From NCBI GenBank assembly GCA_965212165.1, contig OZ243096.1, positions 434,001 to 498,000 on the forward strand: a stretch of 64,000 bases of DNA. Reading direction: 5' to 3'. The stretch is from RHLJ01 sp965212165. GTDB lineage: Bacteria > Bacteroidota > Rhodothermia > Balneolales > Balneolaceae. This document shows, one piece after another, positions 63,695-64,000 of this stretch. The notes below the pieces were generated by a model. The model was not told the DNA's origin, searched no databases, and saw nothing but the letters and a program-made list of their open reading frames with translations. The position numbers and the translations under genes were made by a program. The number at the start of each line of letters is the position of its first letter. The first letter of the stretch is position 1.

Positions 63695-63728
63695 TCTTTT
63701 AATAGAAATTTAGTTAAACACATTTATC

Positions 63729-64000
63729 ATGAAAGCAATTTGGAACGGAAAAATAATAGCAGAAAGTGACGAAACAGTTATAATTGAAAACAATCATTAT
63801 TTCCCTGCTGAATCCCTTAATAAAGAATTTTTTATAGAGACAGAACATCGTACAACTTGTCCATGGAAAGGACTAGCAAGTTATTATTCACTTTCTGTTG
63901 ATGGAAAAGTAAACCAAAATGCTGCATGGTATTATCCAGAGCCATCAACTGCTGCTAAATCTATTGAAGGAAAAGTAGCTTTTTGGAAAGGTGTTAAGGT
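63729..64000 (+). CDS. DUF427 domain protein, cut by the window end
   Basis: From the ATG at 63729 the frame is open for 90 codons to the window edge: MKAIWNGKIIAESDETVIIE, NNHYFPAESLNK, TTCPWKGLASYYSLSVDGK, NAAWYYPEPSTAAKSIEG, VAFWKGV. This is the DUF427 fold (about 90-95 residues), so the missing part is only a few residues. Function unknown; often next to small redox or stress genes. Confidence 0.9.
   Translation, partial: MKAIWNGKIIAESDETVIIENNHYFPAESLNKEFFIETEHRTTCPWKGLASYYSLSVDGKVNQNAAWYYPEPSTAAKSIEGKVAFWKGVK

Overview
The window looks like a chromosome segment from a Balneolaceae-type bacterium (Balneolota/Rhodothermota, Bacteroidota-like). It is AT-rich. Several secreted proteins end in the Por-secretion (T9SS) sorting domain in the form typical of Balneola and Gracilimonas (NYPNPFNPST ... 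NMLGQRVATLV ... KKMLLIK). PorV/PorQ, carbohydrate-porin, TamA/TamB and M1-fused ABC permease genes fit this assignment. It rests on protein style only, not on a search.

Layout. 1-4.5 kb holds housekeeping genes (DUF4153 membrane protein, YwqK-like lipoprotein, cyclophilin, methylmalonyl-CoA epimerase, NlpE-like lipoprotein). 4.6-20.5 kb is an accessory region between a tRNA-Pro(GGG) and an outer-membrane operon. It contains a tyrosine recombinase, a second diverged tRNA-Pro(GGG), three DUF6090-type genes, three secreted proteins with near-identical sorting domains (one a CotH-family kinase), two BspA-like repeat lipoproteins and small lipoprotein/OMP genes. The short 3' end of the recombinase gene recurs as isolated 'tails' on both strands, and in 14.4-20.5 kb nearly every interval between tails holds one gene. 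20.5-31 kb holds an operon for a 2,383-residue repeat protein, a PorV/PorQ-like protein and a second barrel, with a small secreted protein on the opposite strand. 31-44 kb holds VOC, cold-shock, amidase, MscS, alanine dehydrogenase-like, secreted nuclease/phosphatase plus porin, and an ABC ATPase followed by an ABC permease-M1 peptidase fusion. 44-50.5 kb holds a sugar isomerase/Gfo-Idh-MocA pair, DUF2461, an SDR, a GroES-like protein and an MBL hydrolase. 50.5-57 kb is tamA-tamB, with tamB split by a one-base frameshift and tamA lacking an in-frame ATG at its expected start. 57-64 kb holds an M14 peptidase, a His-rich CDF transporter, a copper group (SCO1, PCuAC, DUF411), a CDGSH Fe-S protein, DUF423 and the start of DUF427.

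Most unusual system: the recombinase-tail array. At least five clear copies of a roughly 50-bp segment equal to the last codons of the recombinase gene (DLLNMDISEQVG-x-A-x-x-stop) begin at about the same base (GAC) after unrelated sequence. They separate single-gene units whose stop codons usually face the tail. I read this as a cassette-like array in which the recombinase's own 3' end serves as the attachment site. This is inference from sequence layout and needs comparative and experimental tests.
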